A stretch of 64,000 nucleotides of DNA from NCBI RefSeq assembly GCF_030816915.1, contig NZ_JAUSYN010000002.1:1277501-1341500 (forward strand), written 5' to 3'. The position numbers and the translations under genes are program-made. The notes beneath the pieces are model-generated. The model ran no database searches, was not told the DNA's origin, and saw nothing but the letters and a program-made list of their open reading frames with translations. Shown in pieces: positions 1 through 8,075 of the stretch; position 1 is the first letter of the stretch, and each line of letters opens with the position of its first letter. Source of the DNA: Streptomyces sp. B3I8. GTDB lineage: Bacteria; Actinomycetota; Actinomycetes; Streptomycetales; Streptomycetaceae.

Positions 1-1636
1 GACCGTACTTCGTGCGCCACACCCGCATCGTGTAGGAACCGGCGGCCGTCGAGTCGGCCACGGTCGGCTTCCAGGCGTTGGCCTGCTCGACCTCGTCCAT
101 GGCCGTGCAGGTGCCGTGGAACAGGTAGTGGTGGTCGTCCTGGCACAGTTCGACCGCGTAGGTGTCGATGATGTCCTGGCCGGACGTCGTCGCACTCCAC
201 GAGTAGTCCTGGCCGCGCCCGAGTTCGACGTACATGCTCAGGCCCGCGAACGAGGCGCCGCGCGCGCTGATGCCGGGGCCCTGGATCTCCTGGAGCATGA
301 GGAGCTGGGGGGCGAAGTAGCCGGTCTGCGGGCCGAAGACGGCGACGGGGTGGCCGCTCGCGGTGTGCCTGCCGCTGACGACGAGGGCGTTGGACATGCC
401 GCGCCTCGCCGAACTGAGCGCGGTGCCGGACGCCGTGCCCGAGGTGCGCTTCGCGCTCGCCGTGGCGGCGCTGCCGGTGCGGTCGTACACCAGGGGTTCC
501 TGGGCGACTGTTCCGGCGTCGGGCAGCGCCTCGCCCAGCGGGTCGCCGGGCTTGCCGGCGTAGGGGAAGGACTCGCCGTCGTGGACGCTGAGGACCGCCT
601 CGGGGTCGTTGCGCTCCCGGAAGGATTCCCACACCTTGGTGCCCTCGGCCACGCCGTACCGGGACTGCGCGGCGAGGAGGGAGAGCGCGTTGTTGACCTC
701 GCCGCCGCCGCCCGAGCCGAACAGCGTGCCGACGACGGAGGCGAGCGCGACCATGTCGGTCACCTTGAAGTGGTCGATGGTGCCGGCGTTGGTGATCGAG
801 TCCTTGTGGCCGGTGAGGACGTACTCGCCGGGGAAGTAACGGCCGCTGTCGGAGGCGTCGATGTAGGCGTTGATGCCCGCGAGGTAGGCGTTCACGTCGT
901 CGAGAGCCTGCTTGCCCCGGTCCCCGGCGGAGGCGACCGCGCTGTCGATCTGCGCCTGGAGGTCCGCCTCGGTGTACGGGGCGTTGCGCCAGAACTCCTG
1001 CTCCAGGCCCTGGTTGGACGGGGCGCCGCCGGCGAAGCCGGTCAACTGGCCCCGGCCGACGTGCCGGAAGACGTCCATCAGCCACAGCCGGTCCTGGGCG
1101 GCGGCATAGCCGGCGCCGTACTCGGTGCCGTAGCGCGTGGTGCCGGTGATGTGCGGCACGCCCGTCTTCTTGTCCCGGACGATGGTCACATCCGTGCGGC
1201 CGCCCGGTTTGGTGGTGGAGGCCACCTGGTCCGAAGGAACGCCGAACGACGCGTCGTTGAAGAAGGTGTTGATCTTCGCGTCGGTGAGCGCGGAGTAGCC
1301 GGTGGCCAGGTCGGCGTAGGGGCCGAGCTGGTCCTCCGCGTGGTCGGGCTGGGTGCCGAACACCTGGTTGAGCAGGACTTGGGCGAGGGTGGCGTTGCCG
1401 TTCTCGCCCGGCGGGAGGATGTCGGAGCACTGGCCGCCGCATCGGTCGCCGGCGCTCGCCGCCGAGGTCCGCGCGCCCGCCGGAGCCCCGTCCGCGGCCA
1501 CGGCCGTGGAAAGCGGGGACAAAAGTCCGGCAATGAGCACGCATACGGATGCGGTCTTCAGGAACCCGGGGATTCCGCGGGGAGTTCTCAGTCTGTCCAG
1601 GAAGGTACGGGGGGTGCGCCGTGTCGTGGCCGTCAT
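1..1636 (-). CDS. Penicillin acylase family protein (N-terminal nucleophile hydrolase), 3' end outside window
   Basis: Secreted Ntn-hydrolase of the penicillin/acyl-homoserine-lactone acylase family, which cleaves side-chain amides after autocatalytic splitting into alpha and beta chains. The start ATG (1636) follows a GGAGGACC ribosome site by 6 nt. Residues 1-50 form a Sec signal peptide (basic start, then a VCVLIAGLLSPLSTAVAA stretch). Visible family motifs include YGTEYGAGYAAAQDRLWLMD in the alpha chain and a spacer ending in GMSNALVVSG, where Ser415 (codon 392-394) should become the new N-terminal nucleophile of the beta chain. Only the first ~545 codons are present; most of the beta chain lies beyond base 1. 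The physiological substrate cannot be inferred from sequence. It is transcribed divergently from the zinc-ribbon gene at 1882. Confidence 0.9.
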   Translation of the reverse strand, partial: MTATTRRTPRTFLDRLRTPRGIPGFLKTASVCVLIAGLLSPLSTAVAADGAPAGARTSAASAGDRCGGQCSDILPPGENGNATLAQVLLNQVFGTQPDHAEDQLGPYADLATGYSALTDAKINTFFNDASFGVPSDQVASTTKPGGRTDVTIVRDKKTGVPHITGTTRYGTEYGAGYAAAQDRLWLMDVFRHVGRGQLTGFAGGAPSNQGLEQEFWRNAPYTEADLQAQIDSAVASAGDRGKQALDDVNAYLAGINAYIDASDSGRYFPGEYVLTGHKDSITNAGTIDHFKVTDMVALASVVGTLFGSGGGGEVNNALSLLAAQSRYGVAEGTKVWESFRERNDPEAVLSVHDGESFPYAGKPGDPLGEALPDAGTVAQEPLVYDRTGSAATASAKRTSGTASGTALSSARRGMSNALVVSGRHTASGHPVAVFGPQTGYFAPQLLMLQEIQGPGISARGASFAGLSMYVELGRGQDYSWSATTSGQDIIDTYAVELCQDDHHYLFHGTCTAMDEVEQANAWKPTVADSTAAGSYTMRVWRTKYG

Positions 1637-1881
1637 GGCAGGTCCTCCGGAGCTGAGGTGGGGCCGGATGTTACCGCCGGTACACCCGCGATTGAACATG
1701 AACAGGCGTCACTTTTGAAGCCGTTGGGGGCGGGCTCGTGGAGGTCGTCGGAAAAGAAGTCGGAAAGAGGAGGGAGCCGGACGGAGCCGAATCGCGTGTC
1801 GATACGTCTATTCGACGACGTCCGTACGACGACGCCGAAGTGACCGAAGTACAGGTGCAGGTGTGACGGAGGTGCAGGACG

Positions 1882-2487
1882 ATGGCGGGTTTCCGGAGTC
1901 TGGCGAGACAGGTGAGGGATCCGAGGTGCGATCTGGCGCTGCGGCGCTACTCGCTGCGCAAGTGCCTTGAGCGGTTCGCCCCGTACGGGCACCGGGCGAC
2001 CTGGGACCACCTGTGCTCCCGCGCCGGCTTCGGCCCCGAGGACCGCTCCCCCGACCCGGCGCGGCTCGTGGCCGCACTGGAGGAACTGGAGGAGGCCCGC
2101 TCCGTGTGGCTCGCCTACGAGGTGGAGTTCGCCGAGCGCCGCAGGAAGGAGAAGCACGACGGGCTGCGCAGGCCGGGCAGTGTGGACGACTGGCACCGGC
2201 TGACCTGGGGCGGCTTCGGAGTGGCGTGGTGCGACGATCCTCGGGTCCACCCCCGTGGCCCGATGGCCGAGGTGCTGCGCCGGCTGATCGCCGCGCTGGA
2301 GCGGGAACCGGGGGCGTGCTGCCCGGTGTGCGGCGGGGAGCGGCTGGTGTGGCGGTGGGACCTGGCGCACGAGCCGTCGTCGGGGCCGGTGTGCGGGGGC
2401 TGCGGCATCGTGGTGCCGCGGCCGGTGCTGACCGAGGAGGCGGTGCGGGAGGCCCGCCGGGAGCGGCGGTTGCTGCTGTCCGCGTGA
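1882..2487 (+). CDS. Conserved hypothetical protein with zinc-ribbon-like CxxC pairs
   Basis: 201-residue protein of no recognised family. The first ~110 residues are charged and helical-looking. Residues ~145-180 contain two CxxC pairs (CCPVCGG and CGGCG) about 25 residues apart, a plausible zinc ribbon, followed by a basic helix. The start ATG has a GGAGG site 9 nt upstream. It is soluble, with no signal peptide or membrane segment. A role in nucleic-acid binding is possible from the ribbon but is only a guess. It stands alone: the next gene on this strand starts 287 bp later, after a GC-rich intergenic repeat. Confidence 0.7.
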   Translation: MAGFRSLARQVRDPRCDLALRRYSLRKCLERFAPYGHRATWDHLCSRAGFGPEDRSPDPARLVAALEELEEARSVWLAYEVEFAERRRKEKHDGLRRPGSVDDWHRLTWGGFGVAWCDDPRVHPRGPMAEVLRRLIAALEREPGACCPVCGGERLVWRWDLAHEPSSGPVCGGCGIVVPRPVLTEEAVREARRERRLLLSA

Positions 2488-2690
2488 ACGGTGGGGGTGC
2501 GCCCTGCTCGTGGGCGCGCCCCCGGGCAAGGGGCTGGGCCCCTTGGACCCCTTGGGCGCCCTCCGGCCCGGGGGGTTCTTCGCTGTCGGGCGGGTGCGGG
2601 TGGGTCGCGGCTTGTCGCGCCCACGTGGCGGAGCCGCGGATCCCGCACAGCCCCGCGCCCCTTGAAGGGACGCGTCCGACGGCGCGCTGG
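2488..2690. repeat. GC-rich intergenic repeat family, copy 1
   Basis: Noncoding stretch with modules that recur elsewhere in the window: a cggggggttcttcg-type block, GCGCCCACGTGGCGGAGCCG, and ACAGCCCCGCGCCCCTTGAA. Close matches to the last two lie at 13145-13210 (opposite strand) and 50680-50720. It sits at the 3' end of the 1882 gene and probably also acts as a terminator through its GC-rich hairpins. Confidence 0.6.
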
Positions 2691-2702
2691 TGCATGAGCT
2701 CG

Positions 2703-2745
2703 TTGACATCGGACCGTGGGCCGACCATGCTAAGCAGTCGCTTAG
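2703..2745 (+). promoter_or_regulatory. Promoter with TetR-type operator for the MaoC gene
   Basis: TTGACA at 2703-2708 is a perfect -35 box. A weak -10 (CATGCT/ATGCTA) lies 17-18 bp downstream. Overlapping and following the -10 is CTAAGCAGTCGCTTAG (2730-2745), a perfect 6-bp inverted repeat with a 4-bp spacer. A near-identical repeat stands before the convergent TetR gene (3948-3963), so this is inferred to be that regulator's operator. Confidence 0.6.
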
Positions 2746-2774
2746 TCCGTGTGGTGTGATGTGGAGGTCGGGTC

Positions 2775-3236
2775 ATGGCAGAGCCCAGGGTGTTCGCCGG
2801 CGTCGAGGAGCTGAAGGCGGCCGTCGGGGAGCAGTTGGGGTACAGCGACTGGGTGGAGGTCGGCCAGAAGCGGATCGACCTGTTCGCCGAGGCGACCGGC
2901 GACCACCAGTGGATCCACGTCGATCCGGAGAAGGCGGCCGCGGGCCCCTTCGGCACCACCATCGCGCACGGGTACCTGACCCTGTCGCTGCTGCCGCTCT
3001 TCGGGCCGCAACTGCTCGCCGTCGAGGGCGTCCGGATGGGCGTCAACTACGGGACGAACAAGGTGCGTTTCCCCTCCCCCGTACCCGTCGGCTCCCGGCT
3101 GCGGGCGACCGCGAGGATCACCGGCGCCGAGGACGTGCCCGGCGGCGTCCAGGTCACCGTCGCGTTCACCGTGGAGCGCGAGGGCGGCGAGAAGCCGGTG
3201 TGCGTCGCGGAGTCGGTGTCCCGGTACTACCTCTGA
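2775..3236 (+). CDS. MaoC-like (R)-specific enoyl-CoA hydratase / hot-dog dehydratase
   Basis: 153-residue single hot-dog-fold protein. MaoC-type hydratases add water to trans-2-enoyl-CoA to give (R)-3-hydroxyacyl-CoA in fatty-acid or polyketide metabolism. The catalytic Asp/His pair is visible as Asp43 and His48 in FAEATGDHQWIHVDPEKA, followed by the acyl-binding IAHGYLTLSLLP helix (~70-82). The length is typical of single-domain members. The start ATG has GGAGG 7 nt upstream. The converging neighbour is a TetR regulator with a matching operator, so expression probably responds to an acyl-CoA-like ligand; that ligand is an inference. The exact substrate is unknown. Confidence 0.88.
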   Translation: MAEPRVFAGVEELKAAVGEQLGYSDWVEVGQKRIDLFAEATGDHQWIHVDPEKAAAGPFGTTIAHGYLTLSLLPLFGPQLLAVEGVRMGVNYGTNKVRFPSPVPVGSRLRATARITGAEDVPGGVQVTVAFTVEREGGEKPVCVAESVSRYYL

Positions 3237-3276
3237 CCGGTCTCGACGGCGCGCCCCGCGTCCGGCAGGCCCGGCG

Positions 3277-3900
3277 CTACTTCGCGCCCACCATCCGCAG
3301 TACGAGATCGGCGTAGAGCGCGCCGATCTCCTCGGGTGTGCGGGACCCCTCGACGTTGAACCAGCGGGCGACGTCGACGCACAGCGAGAGGACCGCGAGC
3401 GTGGTGCCGCGCACGTCGAGCACGTCGAACTCGCCGGACGCCGCCCCGTCCTCGATGATCCCGCGCACCTCGGCGTCCACCTGGCGACGCAGCGCGACGA
3501 TCTCGGCGCGCGCCTCGGGGCCGAGCGCGTCCAGCTCGTACTGCACGACCCGCGCGGTGGTGCGCCGGCCGGCGTGCCACCGTACGAAGGAACTGACGGC
3601 GTCGGCGAGCCGCTCGGTGGCGCCGCCCTCGCCCCGGGCCGCCGTGCGCAGGATCTCCAGGACCTTCTCGTGGCCGATCCGGCTGATGCGCTGGAGCAGT
3701 TCTTCCTTGGTCCTGTAGTGGATGTAGAGCGCGGCCGGGCTCATGCCGGCGCGGCTCGCGATGTCACGGGTGGTCGTGGCGTGGTAGCCACGCTCGGCGA
3801 ACGCGTCCACGGCTGCCACCAGCAGTCGCCGGGCCGCGTCCGGGGTGACCTCCACCCACGGTTCACTCTCGCCGCCGACCGTCTCCTGCGCCGTACTCAT
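3277..3900 (-). CDS. TetR/AcrR family regulator, probable repressor of the MaoC gene
   Basis: 207 residues. The N-terminal TetR helix-turn-helix spans about residues 43-64 (TTTRDIASRAGMSPAALYIHY), and the C-terminal ligand-binding domain resembles that of fatty-acid-type TetR proteins. The frame stays open upstream, but the ATG at 3900 is preferred because GAGAGGGG lies 8 nt before it and the longer N-terminus would be arginine-rich shadow sequence. The gene converges on the MaoC gene (41 bp apart). Both promoters carry a CTnAGC-N4-GCTTAG inverted repeat, so autoregulation and control of the hydratase are likely. The ligand is unknown. Confidence 0.88.
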   Translation of the reverse strand: MSTAQETVGGESEPWVEVTPDAARRLLVAAVDAFAERGYHATTTRDIASRAGMSPAALYIHYRTKEELLQRISRIGHEKVLEILRTAARGEGGATERLADAVSSFVRWHAGRRTTARVVQYELDALGPEARAEIVALRRQVDAEVRGIIEDGAASGEFDVLDVRGTTLAVLSLCVDVARWFNVEGSRTPEEIGALYADLVLRMVGAK

Positions 3901-3947
3901 CGCTCGTGCCCCTCTCCACCGACAGGTGCACCACCATACCGCCGATA

Positions 3948-3963
3948 CTGAGCGGGCGCTTAG
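3948..3963 (-). promoter_or_regulatory. TetR operator upstream of its own gene
   Basis: CTGAGCGGGCGCTTAG is an inverted repeat with one mismatch, 48 bp before the TetR start. It matches the operator at 2730-2745 in 11 of 12 arm positions, including spacing. Autoregulation is inferred. Confidence 0.55.
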
Positions 3964-4591
3964 CGTGCCCGTTCGGCGCCGGTCCTCAGGAGCGGAACCG
4001 GTTGCGCCGGAGCGCGTCCGGACGGTCATGGGCGAGGGAACGGCCGCGCTCCGCCGGCGCTCGGCGGAGTCGGTCCGTACGGAGGCGGTGCGGCGCGTCA
4101 TGTCGCGGTCCCAGGGGCCCTCGCGGTCGACGAAGCCCTCCACGGCCCGGTAGCGGGGGTGGTCGAGCACGCGAGGCGGCGCGCGGAAGGAGGCGAGGCC
4201 CCGGCCGACGAGCACCGGACCGGCCTGCCCGACCGCCGTGCGCGGTACGGCGGGATACGCGGCCGTCGTCTCGACGCACGCGCCGAGCGGGCGGGCCGGC
4301 GCGGAACTCAGGTCCCACCGGCCGCCCGGCTCACGGGTGAGTCCGCCGCCCCCGGGCAGGGCGTCCGCCGCCTCGACCGGCGCGAAGGGCGGCGTTCAGC
4401 CGGTCGGCGGATATCGGCAGCCCGGGTCGTGCCGTTCCTGGACCGGATGGAGCGGCCCCGTCGTGGGGTGGAGCGGCACCCGGATCGGACCGGGGTTCTC
4501 GACCAGCTCGACGGGGTGGTCCGGCCCGGGGATCCGCTTCTCACGGGACCTCGACGCGCTCCTTCCCTCCGGGTTCCGCCGCGGCATCGCC
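3964..4591. other. 628-bp gap with decayed coding fragments
   Basis: No intact gene is visible. On the minus strand, 4396-4587 encodes a short frame with KRIPGPDHPVELVENPGPIR followed by QERHDPGCRYPP. This resembles the start of DUF427 proteins (IPGPDHPI..., then an ...REASYPPVQYIP-type strand) but stops early. A second minus-strand stretch (3990-4290) reads like coding sequence (LDHPRYRAVEGFVDREGPWD) but I cannot assign it. Both may be remnants of genes once downstream of the SDR gene. Confidence in the DUF427 match is low. Confidence 0.35.
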
Positions 4592-5338
4592 TCAGACGGC
4601 GAGGCGCCCGCCGTCGGCCACGATCACCTGGCCGGTGACGAAGCTCGCACGGTCGCTCGCCACGAACGTGATGACGTCGGCGAGCTCCCTGGGCGTGGCG
4701 TTGCGCCTGGCCGGGTTGACCTGGGACCAGTCCTGGAACTGGTCGGCGCCGATGAAGTCCACGACGTTGTCGCTCGTCACGTTGCCGGGAGCCACCGCGT
4801 TGACGCGTATGCCGTACTGACCCCACTCCGCGGCCCAACTGCGGGCGAAGGACTCGACGGCCGCCTTCTGCGCCCCGTACGTGGACATGTGCGGCATGGC
4901 GATCGAGGCGGCGATGCTGCTGATGTTGATGATGTTGCCGCCGCCCCGCTCGATCATGCCCCGCACGAGCCGCGTGCTGAGGGCGAAGGTGGCACGCACA
5001 TTGGTGTCCCACGTCTCCGCGTTCACCTCGACGTCCTGGTCGAGGGACGGCTTGATGCTCGCCCGGTAGCTCGCCGCGTTGTTGACCAGGACATCGATAT
5101 CACCGGCCTCCTCGGCGAGCCGCTCGACGTCGGCGAGATCACTCAGATCAGCCAGGACGAACCGGGCCTTCCCGTGGTCGTCGATGATGTCCTGCACCAC
5201 CTCGGCCCCGCGCTCGGCGTTGCGGCCACTGATCACCACGGACGCCCCCTCACGTGCGAAGGCGTGCGCCGTCGCGGCGCCGATGCCTCCGCGCGCACCC
5301 GCACCGGTGACGAGAACCTTCTTGCCCTCAAAACTCAT
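4592..5338 (-). CDS. Short-chain dehydrogenase/reductase (SDR)
   Basis: 248-residue classical SDR oxidoreductase using NAD(P)H. It shows the dinucleotide-binding TGAGARGGIG (residues 11-20), the NNA motif (86-88), a catalytic Ser at ~140, and the Tyr154-x3-Lys158 pair in STYGAQKAA. The PG motif (VAPGNV) and the terminal TGQVIVADGG are also present. The start ATG at 5338 has GAGGGG 9 nt upstream; longer N-termini in this frame are not SDR-like. The gene is divergent from a LysR regulator 187 bp away, the usual arrangement for LysR control. The substrate is unknown. Confidence 0.9.
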   Translation of the reverse strand: MSFEGKKVLVTGAGARGGIGAATAHAFAREGASVVISGRNAERGAEVVQDIIDDHGKARFVLADLSDLADVERLAEEAGDIDVLVNNAASYRASIKPSLDQDVEVNAETWDTNVRATFALSTRLVRGMIERGGGNIINISSIAASIAMPHMSTYGAQKAAVESFARSWAAEWGQYGIRVNAVAPGNVTSDNVVDFIGADQFQDWSQVNPARRNATPRELADVITFVASDRASFVTGQVIVADGGRLAV

Positions 5339-5445
5339 TGTGTGCCCCTCGGAACAGCCAGTCTGATGCGCGTACCGAGCGGTCGGGATCTTCCCGGCCC
5401 CGGTGTCCGCGCCGGACATCGACCAAGCTAGGAGCGCGCTTCCAT

Positions 5446-5480
5446 AGAAGCAAATAGTGGCAACGTATACTTCATATCGA
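5446..5480. promoter_or_regulatory. Divergent SDR/LysR promoter region
   Basis: A locally AT-rich patch in the 187-bp gap contains the palindrome GTATAC (5464-5469) and imperfectly mirrored ATAGAAG...CTTCATAT arms spaced about 20 bp. This resembles a LysR-type T-N11-A site and is the probable binding site of the LysR protein. No single promoter can be assigned with certainty. Confidence 0.4.
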
Positions 5481-5525
5481 CAATGCCTATACCCGTCCCC
5501 ACCTGCGCCGAAGGCGGACCGGAAG

Positions 5526-6440
5526 ATGAATCTGCGCCAATACGAATACGCCCTGGCCGTCGCCGACGAGGGCTCCATGACAGCCGCGGCGGACCGCCTG
5601 CGGGTCACTCAGCCCTCGTTGTCGCAGCAGATCGCCGCCCTGGAGAAGAACCTCGGGGTGCGGCTGTTCACCCGTACCCCGAGCGGGGTGACGGTGACGG
5701 TGGCGGGGCGGGCCTTCCTCGCGGAGGCGAAGATCGCGACGACCGCGTCCCGGCGCGCCGTCACCGCCGCCCGCGCCGCCGACGGGGAACTGGCCGGCGA
5801 ACTCGTCATGGCCGTCTACATGGGCCTGGGAGCACGTCAGTTGCCGGAGGTGCTGGGTCAACTGCGCAGCCGTTACCCGAAGTTGCAGGTGACCCTGTTC
5901 GAGGAGCCCGATCCGGCGGACATGGAACGCCTGGTCCGCGAGGGCACCCTCGACATGATCCTCGTGCACCACATCCCCGCCTGGTGCACTTTCGAGGCCC
6001 ACCCCCTGGGCCAGGAGGCATACGTCGCCGTCCTGCCGAAGGGGCACCCGCTCCTCGAGGACGGCGGCGCCCTGCGCCTGGAGGACCTGGAGTCGGAGGG
6101 GTGGATCCGGTACCGGCGCGCCAGCCTGCTCGACGACTACCTCGCCCGTCTGCTCACCGACGCGCGCCTGAGCCCGCCCACCGTGGCCCGGGCGTCGCAG
6201 ATCTCCACCGCGGTCCGGCTCGTGGCGCACGGCCTGGGCGTCACCGTCGTCCCGGCCTCGGCCATCCCCGAGGGTTTCGAGGAACTGGCCCGCCCGCTGC
6301 TGCCCTCCCTGACCGAGCCCGTCCTCGTCGGCGTACGGCGCAACCCGGGTGCGGCGGAGGCGGCCATGCTCGACCACCTCGGCCGGCAGAACTGGTGCGG
6401 TGCGGAACTGCTGCTCGGCCAGGGCGTGGCGGTGGGTTGA
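5526..6440 (+). CDS. LysR family transcriptional regulator
   Basis: 304 residues with an N-terminal winged helix-turn-helix (residues ~2-60; MTAAADRLRVTQPSLSQQIA is the recognition region) followed by a periplasmic-binding-protein-like effector domain (~90-290). The ATG at 5526 is chosen because the LysR fold begins at MNLRQYEYAL and GGAAG precedes it. An upstream in-frame ATG at 5457 would lie inside the divergent promoter. It probably controls the divergent SDR gene and itself; the inducer is unknown. Confidence 0.92.
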   Translation: MNLRQYEYALAVADEGSMTAAADRLRVTQPSLSQQIAALEKNLGVRLFTRTPSGVTVTVAGRAFLAEAKIATTASRRAVTAARAADGELAGELVMAVYMGLGARQLPEVLGQLRSRYPKLQVTLFEEPDPADMERLVREGTLDMILVHHIPAWCTFEAHPLGQEAYVAVLPKGHPLLEDGGALRLEDLESEGWIRYRRASLLDDYLARLLTDARLSPPTVARASQISTAVRLVAHGLGVTVVPASAIPEGFEELARPLLPSLTEPVLVGVRRNPGAAEAAMLDHLGRQNWCGAELLLGQGVAVG

Positions 6441-6485
6441 GCGGGCGCGTGCGACGGCCGCGCGGCACGGTCCGGGAACGGGCGG

Positions 6486-6773
6486 TCAGAGCTTCTCGAA
6501 CGGGTCGTGCTCGGCGAGCAGTTTCTCCAGTCTCGCCTGGTCGACGCGGCTGACGATCTGCCCGGCCTCCTGCCGGTCGCGGATGACCTTGGCGAGGGTG
6601 AAGGCGGAGGTCACCAGGTACAGCACGGCGATGGCGAGGAAGGCGCGGACCCAGGCGTCGGCCTGGAGGTGGTAGATGCCGACGGCCGTGGCGATCAGCG
6701 CGATGGCGAAGGAGGCCGTGGCCTGCCCGTAGAAGGCGGCGGTGTTCTGCTGCTTGACCGGTGTGTCGCTCAT
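6486..6773 (-). CDS. YiaA/YiaB-family small inner-membrane protein
   Basis: 95 residues with two hydrophobic segments (about 18-40 and 47-66: ASFAIALIATAVGIYHL and WVRAFLAIAVLYLVTSAFTLAKV) and a charged cytoplasmic tail (RDRQEAGQIVSRVDQARLEKLL). The pattern fits the yiaA/yiaB domain, whose function is not known. The ATG at 6773 (MSDTPVKQQ) is preferred over a longer frame because the family starts here. It converges with the LysR gene. Confidence 0.8.
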   Translation of the reverse strand: MSDTPVKQQNTAAFYGQATASFAIALIATAVGIYHLQADAWVRAFLAIAVLYLVTSAFTLAKVIRDRQEAGQIVSRVDQARLEKLLAEHDPFEKL

Positions 6774-6859
6774 GCGAACAGGATCGGCGGGCGTGGCCCG
6801 CGCCACATCCGCCGTCGTACTCAGGGTCCGTGGCCCCGGGTACTCAGAGACGGCCTCGC

Positions 6860-8011
6860 TCAGAACGCCGAGACACCGGTCAGCGCGCGGCCGATAAGGA
6901 GCTTCTGAATCTGGCTGGTGCCCTCGTAGAGGGTCATCACGCGGGCGTCGCGCAGCAGTTTGCCCACCGGGTACTCGTCGATGTAGCCGTAACCGCCGAA
7001 GACCTGGAGGGCATTGTTGGCGGCGCGGACGGCGGCCTCGGAGGCAAAGAGCTTGGCCTTGGAGGCCTCCGTGGCGAAGGGCCTGCCGCGGTCGATCAGG
7101 TCGGCGACCCGCCAGGTCAGCAGCCGGGCGGCGTCCACGTCGACGGCGATGTCACTGATCAGCTCCTGCACCAACTGGTGGCGGGCGATGGGCTTTCCGA
7201 ACTGTTCGCGCTCGCCCGTGTACCGCACGGCCGCGTCCAGGGCGGCCTGGGCGATGCCGGCACAGCCGGCCGCGACCGACATCCGCCCCTTGGCGAGCGC
7301 GGACATGGCGACGGAGAAGCCCTTGCCCTCCGGGCCCAGCATCGCGGAGGCGGGCACCCGCACGCCCTGGAGCACCAGTTCGGCGGTGGCCTGGCCGCGC
7401 AGCCCGAGCTTGCCGTGGATCGTGCGGCGGGTCAGACCGGGACTGTCGGCGGGGACGAGGAAGGCGGTGACACCCTTGTGCCCGGGGGCGTCGGTGGAGC
7501 GGGCGAAGAGCAGGACGACGTCGGCCCATGTCCCGTTGGTGATGAACGTCTTCGTACCGTCGAGGACGTAGTCGTCGCCTTCGCGGACCGCGCGGGTGGT
7601 GAGGTTGCCCGCGTCGGAGCCGGTGCCCGGTTCGGTGAGGCCGAAGGAGCCGACGTACTCGCCGGCGGCGAGCCCGGGCAGCCAGCGCCGCTTCTGCTCC
7701 TCGTTCCCCCAGGCGGCGATCGTCTTGGCGACGAGGCCGAGGGAGACGGAGACGATGCCGCGCACGGAGGAGTCGCCCCGGCCGAGCTCCTCGGTGACCA
7801 GGCAGTACGCGAGGTGGTCGCCGCCGGAGCCGCCGTACTCCTCCTCGAGGGTCAGGCCGAGGAATCCGACCTCGCCGAGCTTCTTGACGATGCCCCGGTC
7901 GACCTCCTCCGCGCGGTCCCAGGCCACGACGTGGGGCGCTATCTCGCCCTCGACGAAGTCCCGGGCCAGCCGGCGGACGGCGGCCTGTTCCTCGCTGAGC
8001 TCCAGGTTCAC
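6860..8011 (-). CDS. Acyl-CoA dehydrogenase
   Basis: 383-residue FAD-dependent enzyme that introduces the alpha-beta double bond into acyl-CoA in beta-oxidation or branched-chain amino-acid breakdown. All three domains are present: N-terminal helices, the middle beta barrel (GLTEPGTGSDAGNLTT, about 125-140), and the C-terminal helical bundle with ACAD signatures (GYGYIDEYPV...RDARVMTLYEGTSQIQ). Glu363 in YEGTSQ is the expected catalytic base. The GTG start (8011) follows GAGGTGACC. The promoter holds a TetR-type operator (8032-8048) shared with the divergent TetR gene at 8076. Chain-length preference cannot be read. Confidence 0.93.
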   Translation of the reverse strand: MNLELSEEQAAVRRLARDFVEGEIAPHVVAWDRAEEVDRGIVKKLGEVGFLGLTLEEEYGGSGGDHLAYCLVTEELGRGDSSVRGIVSVSLGLVAKTIAAWGNEEQKRRWLPGLAAGEYVGSFGLTEPGTGSDAGNLTTRAVREGDDYVLDGTKTFITNGTWADVVLLFARSTDAPGHKGVTAFLVPADSPGLTRRTIHGKLGLRGQATAELVLQGVRVPASAMLGPEGKGFSVAMSALAKGRMSVAAGCAGIAQAALDAAVRYTGEREQFGKPIARHQLVQELISDIAVDVDAARLLTWRVADLIDRGRPFATEASKAKLFASEAAVRAANNALQVFGGYGYIDEYPVGKLLRDARVMTLYEGTSQIQKLLIGRALTGVSAF

Positions 8012-8031
8012 GTCGGGTCACCTCGCGGCTT

Positions 8032-8048
8032 AATTAGCACTGCTAGTT
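8032..8048. promoter_or_regulatory. TetR-type operator between acyl-CoA dehydrogenase and TetR genes
   Basis: On the minus strand this reads AACTAGCAGTGCTAATT. The core TAGCA-C-TGCTA is a perfect inverted repeat with matching AA/TT flanks. On the plus strand it covers the expected -35 region of the TetR gene, whose -10 TACTAT lies at 8063-8068. The same site occurs at 11566-11584 and 50548-50563, implying a shared regulator. Confidence 0.7.
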
Positions 8049-8062
8049 TATGTGTGCAGACC

Positions 8063-8068
8063 TACTAT
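8063..8068 (+). promoter_or_regulatory. -10 box of a probable leaderless TetR transcript
   Basis: TACTAT is followed by seven bases (gtgcgcc) and then the ATG at 8076, with no ribosome site between. Transcription would begin at or next to the ATG. Confidence 0.5.
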
Positions 8069-8075
8069 GTGCGCC

